Source: Hyphomicrobiales bacterium (GTDB lineage Bacteria; Pseudomonadota; Alphaproteobacteria; Rhizobiales; Beijerinckiaceae). From it: a stretch of 64,000 nucleotides of DNA. The notes under the pieces are model-generated. The model worked only from the letters and a program-made list of their open reading frames with translations, did no database searches and was not told where the DNA came from. This document shows, piece after piece, positions 1 to 7,140 of this stretch (positions are counted from its first letter, which is position 1; each line of letters starts with the position of its first letter). The stretch is taken from positions 1-64,000 of the forward strand of contig RXIY01000064.1 in NCBI GenBank assembly GCA_003963405.1, given 5' to 3'. The position numbers and the translations under genes are program-made.

Positions 1-811
1 TGTGCGGCATGGCCGAGGAGCCCTTCTGGCCGGCCGAGAAATATTCCTCGGCCTCCAGCACCTCGGTGCGCTGGAGATGGCGGATTTCGGTAGCGAGGCG
101 CTCCACCGAAGAGGCGACGACGGCGAGCGTCGCGAAGAAGGCCGCATGGCGGTCGCGCGGAATGACCTGGGTCGACACCGGCTCCGGGACGAGGCCCATC
201 TTGTGCGCGACATATTCCTCGACGCGGGGGTCGATATTGGCGAAGGTGCCGACGGCGCCCGAAATCGCGCAGGTGGCCACTTCCTTACGGGCCTGGACGA
301 GGCGCTCGCGGGCGCGGGTAAATTCCGCATAGGCCTGCGCCATCTTGAGGCCGAAAGTGGTGGGTTCGGCGTGGATGCCGTGCGAGCGGCCGATGGTCGG
401 CGTGAATTTGTGCTCGAAGGCGCGCTTCTTGATCGCGGCGAGCAGGGCGTCGACATCGGCGACGAGCAGATCGGCGGCGCGGGCGAGCTGCACAGCGAGG
501 CAGGTGTCGAGCACGTCGGACGACGTCATGCCCTGATGCACGAAGCGCGAGTCCGGCCCGATGAATTCGGCGAGATGGGTGAGGAAGGCGATGACGTCGT
601 GCTTGGTCACGCGCTCGATCTCGTCGATGCGCGCCACGTCGAATTTGACGAAATCCGCCTTGTCCCAGATGTTCCTGGCGCTTTCCTTCGGGATGACGCC
701 GAGCTCGGCGAGAGCGTCGCAGGCATAGGCCTCGATCTCGAACCAGATGCGAAAGCGCGTCTGCGGCTCCCAGATCGTCGTCATTTCGGGTCGGGAATAG
801 CGCGGGATCAT
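1..811 (-). CDS. purB: Adenylosuccinate lyase, 3' end outside window
   Basis: The minus-strand frame from ATG at 811 stays open to base 1, giving 270 residues with no stop, so the C-terminal part lies outside. It begins MIPRYSRPEMTTIWEPQ and contains GMTSSDVLDTC, GRSHGIHAEPT and, at the window edge, the lyase signature GQKGSSAMPH. These are typical of PurB, which splits SAICAR and adenylosuccinate to give fumarate in purine synthesis. A GAGG precedes the start only at moderate quality. The 185 bases upstream separate it from a divergent membrane-protein gene. Family assignment is firm; completeness of the remainder cannot be judged. Confidence 0.96.
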   Translation of the reverse strand, partial: MIPRYSRPEMTTIWEPQTRFRIWFEIEAYACDALAELGVIPKESARNIWDKADFVKFDVARIDEIERVTKHDVIAFLTHLAEFIGPDSRFVHQGMTSSDVLDTCLAVQLARAADLLVADVDALLAAIKKRAFEHKFTPTIGRSHGIHAEPTTFGLKMAQAYAEFTRARERLVQARKEVATCAISGAVGTFANIDPRVEEYVAHKMGLVPEPVSTQVIPRDRHAAFFATLAVVASSVERLATEIRHLQRTEVLEAEEYFSAGQKGSSAMPH

Positions 812-996
812 GGGGGCCTCGGGAACGCTCTTGAAGGAACTGAGCCGGCGGCCTGCCGGCCTTCGGCCCTCCGGTTCGCAAATTCGCGGCGCAGGGTCAA
901 TCCGGCGCGGCGTTCGGGCAGGCGACTTCCCTCGCCGGGCCCGAAGGCTGCATAAAGGCGGGCGTTGCTGGAAGACGAGAGGCCTCGGGGCGCATC

Positions 997-2208
997 ATGG
1001 TGACGGAAAAACTGGCGCGATTGCGGGCGGGGGCGGTCGAGGAGGGCAAGCGGCTCCTTGCGATCTTCCTCTACCTCTGGGTGATCCTCACCCTGCTGTC
1101 TCTCCATAAGGCGATCATCTTCAACGAGGATTTGCTCACCTACCAGCAGGGCTTCGCGCTGCTCAACGCCTTCGTTCTGGCCAAGGTCATCTTCTTCGGG
1201 CAGAAATTTCATCTCGGCGAGAGCCGCAAGGATGCGCCGGTCGCCCTGCCGGCCCTGATCAAGTCGGCGATCTTCGGCCTGCTGCTCGTCGCCTTTCACG
1301 TCGTCGAGGAGACGGTCATCGGCGTGATCCACGGCAAGCCGGCGCGGGAGGCGCTGCCGACGATCGGCGACGGCTCCTTGCAGGCCATCGTCATGACGGC
1401 GATCATCGCCTCGGTCGGGCTCATCCCCTTTTTCGCCTTCGTCGAGCTCGGGCGCGTGCTGGGAACCGAGGAGCTGCGCGCGCTGCTCTTTGGCCCGCCG
1501 CGCGCGAAAGGCGCGCCAGGGGAGCATGTCGAGCGGCACTTTCTGAACTCGCAGACCGTGCGCGACGTGGTCATCGGAATGGCGGACGGATTGACCGTGC
1601 CCTTCGCCCTTGCGGCGGGCATTTCGGCGGCGATCGCCTCGACCCGCATCGTGGTGACGGCGGGGCTCGCGGAGATCGTCGCGGGCGCAACGGCCATGGG
1701 GCTCGGCGGCTATCTCGCCGCGCGCAGCGACCACGAACATTTCCTCTCGGAGGAAAAGCGAGAATATGCGGAGGTCGAGAAGCTGCCCGAGCAGGAGCGC
1801 CGCGAGCTGCGCGAGATCTTCGCGGGATATGGGCTGGAGAAGCCGGAGGTCGACACGGTCGTCGCCTCGCTCTCCGCCGACAAGAAGCGCTGGGTCGATT
1901 TCATGATGCGCTTCGAGCTGGGGCTGGAGCGGCCGGACCCCAGGCGCGCGCCGGTCAGCGCGGCGACCATCGCCCTGGCCTACGCCATTGGCGGACTCAT
2001 TCCGCTCGCGCCCTACATCGTCGAGGACGACATCCGCCGCGCGCTCGTCCATTCGGCGATCCTCACCGGCGCGGCGCTGCTCATTTTCGGGGCGGTGAAG
2101 GGCCGGCTCACCGGGGTCGATCCGCTGAAGTCGGGCGCGCAGACCTTCCTCGTCGGCGGCCTCGCGGCGGGCGCGGCCTTTTATCTCGCCTCGCTGTTCG
2201 GCGGCTAG
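997..2208 (+). CDS. Two-part membrane protein with C-terminal VIT/CCC1-like metal transporter domain
   Basis: This 403-residue protein has two membrane modules. Residues 1 to about 175 hold roughly four hydrophobic segments and a His/Glu-bearing stretch (FHVVEETVIGVIHG); I recognise this only as an uncharacterised membrane module. From about residue 183 (HFLNSQTVRDVVIGMADG) it matches the VIT1/CCC1 iron or manganese transporter family, with the expected first-helix pattern, an AGATAMGLGGYLAARSD helix, a charged Glu-rich cytoplasmic loop (about 250-300) and later helices through IALAYAIGGLIPLAPY. Stand-alone VIT proteins are about 230 residues, so the N-terminal module is an addition. A role in vacuole-like Fe/Mn export is inferred from the family. 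The gene stands alone, divergent from purB. Confidence 0.8.
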   Translation: MVTEKLARLRAGAVEEGKRLLAIFLYLWVILTLLSLHKAIIFNEDLLTYQQGFALLNAFVLAKVIFFGQKFHLGESRKDAPVALPALIKSAIFGLLLVAFHVVEETVIGVIHGKPAREALPTIGDGSLQAIVMTAIIASVGLIPFFAFVELGRVLGTEELRALLFGPPRAKGAPGEHVERHFLNSQTVRDVVIGMADGLTVPFALAAGISAAIASTRIVVTAGLAEIVAGATAMGLGGYLAARSDHEHFLSEEKREYAEVEKLPEQERRELREIFAGYGLEKPEVDTVVASLSADKKRWVDFMMRFELGLERPDPRRAPVSAATIALAYAIGGLIPLAPYIVEDDIRRALVHSAILTGAALLIFGAVKGRLTGVDPLKSGAQTFLVGGLAAGAAFYLASLFGG

Positions 2209-2293
2209 CGTCCGGTTGCACGGAGCTTGCACCGGTCCCGCGAACTGGCGTCGCGCCCTCGCGCCGCCCATATGAAGAATCTCTGGAGGCCCC

Positions 2294-3535
2294 ATGCAGA
2301 CAGCGGATGCGATCGTTCTCGGCGCCGGCATGGTCGGCGTCTCGGCGGCGCTGCATCTTCAGGCGCGCGGGCGCGACGTCGTCCTCGTCGACAGGCGCGG
2401 CGCGGGTCTCGAGACGAGCTTCGGCAACGCCGGGCTCATCGAGCGCTCCTCGATCTTTCCCTATCTCTTCCCGCGCGACCCGAGGCGGCTCGTCAAATAC
2501 GCGCTGAACCTGCTCCCCGAAGCGCATTATCACCTGACCGCCGTGCCCTCGGTCGCGCCCTGGCTGATGCGCTACTGGCGGGCGAGCGCGCCCGAGCGCG
2601 TGCAAAAGAGCATCGCCGGCCGGCGCCCGCTGATCGAGCGCAGTCTCGTCGAGCACGAGGCGCTGATCCAGCAGGCGGGCGCGGGGCGGCTCATCCGCCA
2701 CACGGGCTGGATCAAGCTTTTTCGCAGCAAGGAGACGCTGGAGCATGGCGTCGCCGACGCGGAGAAGCTGCGCGCCTATGACCTCCATATCGACATTCTC
2801 GACGAGAAGGGCGTCGCCGCGCGCGAGCCGCATCTCGCAGCCGTCGCGGGCGGCGTGCATTACCGCGACACCGCCTCTGTGAGCGATCCCGGCGCGCTCG
2901 CCAAGGCCTATGCCGATCTCTTTCTCGCGCGCGGCGGGCGCTTCGTCGCGGCCGACGCGCTGACGCTCGAAGAGGAGCCGGACGGGCGCTGGAGCGTGAT
3001 GGGGCCGCAGGGGCGCATCGCCGCGCCGGACGCCGTTCTCGCGCTCGGCCCCTGGTCCGACCAGATTTTCCGCCGTTACGGCTACCAGATGCCCTTCGGC
3101 TTCAAGCGCGGCTACCACATGCATTACGCGCCGCAGCCGGGGGCGCGGCTCGAGCACCCGATTCTCGACGCCGACAATGGCTATCTTCTGGCCCCCATGG
3201 ACAGGGGGATCAGGCTGACGAGCGGCGCGGAATTCGCGCCGCGCGACGCGCCGCCGACGCCGGTGCAGATCGACCGCTGCGAGCCGATCGCCCGCGCGCT
3301 CTTCCCGCTCGGAGCCGCGCTCGACCGCGCGCCCTGGAAAGGCGCCCGCCCCTGCCTGCCGGACATGTTGCCGGTGCTGGGACCCGCGCCCCGCCACAAG
3401 GGACTGTGGTTCGACTTCGGCCACGCCCATCATGGCCTGACCCTCGGCCCCGTCTCCGGGCGCCTGCTCGCCGAAATGATGACCGGGGAGACGCCCTTCA
3501 CCGATCCCGCCCCCTATCGGGCCGACCGCTTCTAG
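2294..3535 (+). CDS. FAD-dependent oxidoreductase, DadA/D-amino-acid dehydrogenase family
   Basis: This 413-residue flavoprotein starts with a Rossmann dinucleotide site (AIVLGAGMVGVSAALHL, residues 7-23), followed by DRRGAGLETSFGNAGLI, which is the FAD-contact region of DadA-like amino-acid dehydrogenases. The C-terminal part carries GLWFDFGHAHHGLTLGP, the usual second FAD region. The start follows a GGAGG eight bases upstream. The family oxidises D-amino acids or related amines at the membrane and passes electrons to quinone; the substrate here cannot be told. The gene is flanked by unrelated genes with no overlaps, so it is probably monocistronic. Confidence 0.85.
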   Translation: MQTADAIVLGAGMVGVSAALHLQARGRDVVLVDRRGAGLETSFGNAGLIERSSIFPYLFPRDPRRLVKYALNLLPEAHYHLTAVPSVAPWLMRYWRASAPERVQKSIAGRRPLIERSLVEHEALIQQAGAGRLIRHTGWIKLFRSKETLEHGVADAEKLRAYDLHIDILDEKGVAAREPHLAAVAGGVHYRDTASVSDPGALAKAYADLFLARGGRFVAADALTLEEEPDGRWSVMGPQGRIAAPDAVLALGPWSDQIFRRYGYQMPFGFKRGYHMHYAPQPGARLEHPILDADNGYLLAPMDRGIRLTSGAEFAPRDAPPTPVQIDRCEPIARALFPLGAALDRAPWKGARPCLPDMLPVLGPAPRHKGLWFDFGHAHHGLTLGPVSGRLLAEMMTGETPFTDPAPYRADRF

Positions 3536-3620
3536 GGGGCGCAAGCTTCACATTGGCGTCATGATCTGAAACTGTCGGGCCTTGGCCCGAATCGCGCCCG
3601 ACGGCGCCCGTGGAAAGATC

Positions 3621-4733
3621 ATGCGCGCGGCGGAAAGACTAGCCTATATCGACGGATGGCGCGTCATCGCCATCCTTCTCGTTTTCGCTGACCATCTCGG
3701 CATGAACAGGGAGATCGGCGCCTTTTACGAAAGAAGCGCGTTCGGCGTCCTCTCCCAATATGGCGAGACCGGCGTCTTCATCTTCTTCTTCATCAGCGGC
3801 TATGTCGTCAGCCTGACCTCCTTGCGGGAGGTCGAGCGAACCGGCGGCTTTTCGGCTCCGGCCTTCTATGCGCGGCGGTTCTTCCGCATCGTCCCGCCCT
3901 TGATGCTCTATCTCGCGGCGCTGATGGGCCTCGCCCTTGCGGGCGTCATCGAGTTTTCGCCGGTAAACTTCGTCAGCGCGGCGCTATATCTGTGCAATTC
4001 CACGGCGCCCGGCGTCTCCTGCGACTGGTATGTCGGCCACACCTGGAGCCTCGCCTTCGAGGAGCAGTTCTACTGCCTCTTTCCAGCGGCCTTCGCCTGG
4101 ATGACGCTGGGGAAGGCCCCGCGTCCGACCCTGGCGGCGGCGGCGCTCGCCTTCGCCGCCCTGCCTTTCGTCTTCACCATCTGGTGGATCGGCAAGATCG
4201 GCTGCCTCATCGCCTATGCTCTGTTCTTCGCCGGCTACGCCGCCGCGGCGCGCGGCGCGGCGATCCAGCGCCTTTTCGCGGATGTGCGCCTGCCGGCGTT
4301 CACCGTCGCCGCCCTCGTCGTCTTCATGCCGAGGAGCGTCGTCGCCTCTTTCGGGGATGACGAGGCCATGCGGGCGGAGCTGATCGCGTGGTTCCGGCTG
4401 GCCTATGTCGGGGCCATTCCCGTCCTCGTCCTGCTGTCGGGCGCGGCGGAGAGTCCCTTGCGCAAGGCCCTGTCGATCGGCGCGCTCGCGGGGCTCGGCC
4501 GGGCGAGTTATTCCATTTATCTCTGGCAGCAGCTCTGCAACGGACCGGTCTTCAACGGTCTCGGCGTCGCCGCGCAATTCGCCCTGATCGGCGGCGCGAT
4601 CCTGTTTTGTCTCGGCCTGTTCCGCATCGAACTCAAGCTGATCGGCCTCGGGCAGGCGCTGTCCTCGCGCCTTCGGCGGCGCGGCGAAGAACAAGCGGCG
4701 GCGCCCGCTTTGGCGATGGACCCTGCGTCATGA
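3621..4733 (+). CDS. Membrane acyltransferase family 3 (OafA/YrhL-like)
   Basis: The protein has about 370 residues with some ten hydrophobic segments. Near the N terminus it shows IDGWRVIAILLVFADHL, the acyltransferase-3 pattern with the conserved His that ends the first helix, then an FFISGYVVS segment and the Arg-rich ARRFFRIVPPLML loop. Such enzymes O-acetylate or otherwise acylate surface sugars, lipids or peptidoglycan from the inner membrane. I chose ATG 3621, which has GGAAAG just upstream, over the in-frame TTG at 3582. The substrate is unknown. Its stop is shared with the edge of a terminator that reads mainly on the opposite strand. Confidence 0.82.
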   Translation: MRAAERLAYIDGWRVIAILLVFADHLGMNREIGAFYERSAFGVLSQYGETGVFIFFFISGYVVSLTSLREVERTGGFSAPAFYARRFFRIVPPLMLYLAALMGLALAGVIEFSPVNFVSAALYLCNSTAPGVSCDWYVGHTWSLAFEEQFYCLFPAAFAWMTLGKAPRPTLAAAALAFAALPFVFTIWWIGKIGCLIAYALFFAGYAAAARGAAIQRLFADVRLPAFTVAALVVFMPRSVVASFGDDEAMRAELIAWFRLAYVGAIPVLVLLSGAAESPLRKALSIGALAGLGRASYSIYLWQQLCNGPVFNGLGVAAQFALIGGAILFCLGLFRIELKLIGLGQALSSRLRRRGEEQAAAPALAMDPAS

Positions 4734-4734
4734 C

Positions 4735-4773
4735 AAAGAAAACCCGGCGGCCGGGAGAGCTGGAGCCGCCGGG
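4735..4773 (-). terminator. Rho-independent terminator of the 35-residue peptide gene
   Basis: On the minus strand a nine-base GC stem (4765-4773 pairing with 4743-4751) with a 13-base loop is followed by TTTTCTTT. It lies ten bases after the stop of the small minus-strand gene. The stem also sits just after the stop of the plus-strand acyltransferase gene, so it may limit transcription from both sides, but the U-tract supports only the minus direction. Confidence 0.8.
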
Positions 4774-4783
4774 ATTACTCGTC

Positions 4784-4891
4784 TTACCTGAACAATTGAG
4801 ACGCCTGATGCATCAAGACAAGAAAAAAGGCGAGCCCGCCAGCAATGAACATTGACGCTTTCAGCATCGACGCGCGGCTGTGCTGGATCAT
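4784..4891 (-). CDS. 35-residue single-span membrane peptide
   Basis: The reading frame runs from ATG 4891 to TAA 4784 and encodes 35 residues beginning MIQHSRASML. A hydrophobic span, ASMFIAGGLAFFLVLMHQA, covers about residues 12-30, between a basic N terminus and a short polar tail (SQLFR). AGGAG and GGAG sequences lie 5-17 bases upstream, and a strong intrinsic terminator begins ten bases downstream. That architecture supports a real small gene although it is far below normal gene-calling length. The topology suggests an inner-membrane peptide. I do not recognise a family and assign no function. Translation is inferred from signals only. Confidence 0.6.
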   Translation of the reverse strand: MIQHSRASMLKASMFIAGGLAFFLVLMHQASQLFR

Positions 4892-5114
4892 ATCTCCATG
4901 CTCCTTCGGTTTCCCTGTCAGAGCGCAGAGTAAACTCACTTCTGGCGCGTTGAAGCGCCAATTTGAGCAAAACCCACAAGTCCAGAACGATTATTTTGCT
5001 TGAACAGGATCGGCGCGCGGCGATCGCTCCGCGCGGCGCCCGGAGCGCCGCCTTTGCGCCGCGGCCCGCCCTGTGGCAATAACGCGCCCAAACATCTCTC
5101 TTCCGAGGATCACC

Positions 5115-5846
5115 ATGGCGGCGGACGTCACCTTTCCCGCAGCGGCGGCGGCGGGGCTCTTGTCTTTTCTCTCTCCCTGCGTGCTGCCGCTCGTGCCGCC
5201 CTATCTGACCTATCTCGCTGGCGTTTCGATGGAGGATCTCGAAATCGAGACCCGCTCGCAGGCCCGCCGCGACGTGCTGTTTTCGGCAGTGCTGTTCGTC
5301 CTCGGCTTCACGACGGTCTTCGTGGCGCTCGGCGCGACCGCCAGCGCCTTCGGCGCCGTGATTCGCGCCAATCTGCATATTCTCTCCTGGCTGGCGGGCG
5401 CGGTCATCATCCTGATGGGGCTGCATTTCGTCGGCGTGCTGAAGGTCGGCCTGCTCTATCGGGAGAAGCGCGCGGAGATCACCAAGCCCATGGGCCTCTT
5501 CGGCTCCTATGTGATGGGGCTGGCCTTCGCCTTCGGCTGGACGCCCTGCATCGGGCCGATTCTCGCGGCGATTCTCGCCGTCGCCGGCGCGCAGGAGACG
5601 GTCGCGCGCGGCGCCGCCCTGCTCGCCACCTATTCGCTGGGTCTTGGCCTGCCCTTCATCGTCGCGGGCCTGGCCCTCGGCCGCTTCCTCGCCTTCGTCG
5701 CGCGCTTTCGCAAGCATTTCGGCAAGGTGGAGAAAGTCGTCGGCGTCCTGCTGATCGTCACGGGCGTCGCCTTCCTCACCGGCGGCGTGCAGGAAATGTC
5801 TTTCTGGCTGCTGGAGATGTTCCCCGGCCTGGCGACGCTCGGATGA
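5115..5846 (+). CDS. ccdA: Cytochrome c biogenesis / thiol-disulfide membrane protein CcdA
   Basis: The 243-residue protein has six predicted helices and the two Cys motifs of CcdA: LSPCVLPLVPPYLTYLAG near residue 20 and FGWTPCIGP near residue 140. CcdA passes reducing equivalents from cytoplasmic thioredoxin across the membrane to periplasmic partners for cytochrome c maturation or protein repair. I chose ATG 5115 (GAGGATC upstream), which places the first helix at the N terminus; in-frame starts further upstream add an unlikely polar extension. Its stop overlaps the start of the next gene (ATGA), so the two are probably translated together. Confidence 0.9.
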   Translation: MAADVTFPAAAAAGLLSFLSPCVLPLVPPYLTYLAGVSMEDLEIETRSQARRDVLFSAVLFVLGFTTVFVALGATASAFGAVIRANLHILSWLAGAVIILMGLHFVGVLKVGLLYREKRAEITKPMGLFGSYVMGLAFAFGWTPCIGPILAAILAVAGAQETVARGAALLATYSLGLGLPFIVAGLALGRFLAFVARFRKHFGKVEKVVGVLLIVTGVAFLTGGVQEMSFWLLEMFPGLATLG

Positions 5847-7021
5847 CCGGGATGGCGGGCTGGGACCCCCGCCAGGATCCCCGTCTGCCCGAAATCGACC
5901 GGCTGCGCGGTCTCGTCATGGTCGTCATGGCGCTCGATCACATGCGCGATTTCTTCGACGCCGACGCCTTGCGCTTCAGCCCGACGGACCTCGAGCGCAC
6001 CTATCCATTTCTCTTCTTCACGCGCTTCGTCACTCATTTTTGCGCGCCGACCTTCGCCCTGCTCGCGGGCGTGGGCGCCTATCTCTATGGCGCGCGCCGC
6101 CGGGACCCCGAGACGCTCAGCCTCTTTCTCGCGACTCGCGGCGTCTGGCTGATCCTGCTCGACGCAGTGGCCATCAGCCCCGTCTGGGGCGGGCCGGGGC
6201 GGATCATGCTGGGCACGCTCTGGGCGATCGGTTGCGGGCTCGTCGCGCTCTCGCTGCTCTCGCGCCTCCCCGCCCGGCAGGTTCTCGCGATCGGCGCGGC
6301 GATCGTTCTCGGCCACAATCTGCTCGATGGCGTCCACGCGGCCGACCTCGGGGCGTTCGGCCCCTGGTGGCGGCTGTTGCACGAGAAAGGTCCCCTGCCC
6401 CTCGGCCTTCCCGGCGCGGTCTATTACGCCGCCTTGCCCTGGATCGGCGTCGTCGCGCTGGGCTACGGGATCGGACCCCTCTTCGAAAGGGCGCCGGCGG
6501 CGCGGGACGAGACGCTCCTGCGCGCCGGCCTTTGCGCCCTCGCAGCTTTCGCCGTGTTGCGGGCGACCAATTTCTACGGCGACCCCGCCCCCTGGACCGC
6601 GCAGCGGGAGGCGCTCTTCACCGCGCTTTCCTTTCTCAACGTCACCAAATATCCGCCCTCCCTGCTCTATCTGCTCGTGACGCTCGGGGGCGCGGCGCTG
6701 ATCCTGCCCGCGCTCGAACGCGTCAACGGCGCCGCCGGCCGCGTCCTCGCCGTCTTCGGCCGGACGCCGCTGCTTTTCTACGTCCTGCATCTCTATCTGG
6801 GGGCGGCGGCGGCGCTGGCGCTTCTCGCGGCGCAGGGCTATAGCTATGCCGACGTTGCAGGATTTCTGAAATCCGGCGGGCCGCCGGCCGGTCTCGGGAT
6901 CGGCCTCGCCGGGGCCTATGCGGCGTGGGTTCTCGTCGTGGCGGCGCTCTATCCAGCGTGCCGCTGGTTCGGGGGCGTCAAGCGCCGGCGGCGGGATCTA
7001 TGGTGGCTGAGTTATCTCTGA
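5843..7021 (+). CDS. DUF1624/heparan-alpha-glucosaminide N-acetyltransferase-like membrane protein
   Basis: This 392-residue polytopic protein overlaps ccdA by four bases. Near residue 20 it has DRLRGLVMVVMALDHMRDFF, followed by a helix with CAPTFALLAGVGAYLYG. This Arg-Gly/Asp-His pattern is typical of the DUF1624 family related to heparan-alpha-glucosaminide N-acetyltransferase. Bacterial members are thought to move acyl groups across the membrane, but substrates are not established. About ten hydrophobic segments follow, and the C terminus is basic (VKRRRRDL). Coupling to ccdA suggests co-expression rather than a shared pathway. The open frame extends far upstream of 5843 but that part overlaps ccdA and is not coding. 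Confidence 0.8.
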   Translation: MTGMAGWDPRQDPRLPEIDRLRGLVMVVMALDHMRDFFDADALRFSPTDLERTYPFLFFTRFVTHFCAPTFALLAGVGAYLYGARRRDPETLSLFLATRGVWLILLDAVAISPVWGGPGRIMLGTLWAIGCGLVALSLLSRLPARQVLAIGAAIVLGHNLLDGVHAADLGAFGPWWRLLHEKGPLPLGLPGAVYYAALPWIGVVALGYGIGPLFERAPAARDETLLRAGLCALAAFAVLRATNFYGDPAPWTAQREALFTALSFLNVTKYPPSLLYLLVTLGGAALILPALERVNGAAGRVLAVFGRTPLLFYVLHLYLGAAAALALLAAQGYSYADVAGFLKSGGPPAGLGIGLAGAYAAWVLVVAALYPACRWFGGVKRRRRDLWWLSYL

Positions 7022-7068
7022 ACCTTAACGCTTCAGCGCGATTTACCAGGCGGCCGCGGGCCGGCGGC

Positions 7069-7098
7069 TTGGTCGCGGCGCATGGCGCGCGGTATAGA
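7069..7098 (+). promoter_or_regulatory. Candidate sigma70 promoter for hpnN
   Basis: TTGGTC (7069-7074) and TATAGA (7093-7098) are separated by 18 bases and lie 43 bases before the hpnN start. Both hexamers resemble the housekeeping consensus. There is no other obvious signal in this 119-base gap. It is a pattern match only. Confidence 0.4.
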
Positions 7099-7140
7099 GG
7101 AACGTCGTTTTTGTCTCAACGCAGGTCCGGGGTTAGGTAG

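Noticed and set aside
2-955. Long plus-strand open frame across purB
   Set aside because: It is the antisense of a clear purB frame, has charged low-complexity residues and no family signature. High GC content opens such shadow frames throughout the window.
5000-5842. Upstream extension of the DUF1624 frame across ccdA
   Set aside because: The residues before 5843 are Arg/Ala-rich and overlap the well-supported ccdA frame; the natural start is the ATGA overlap.
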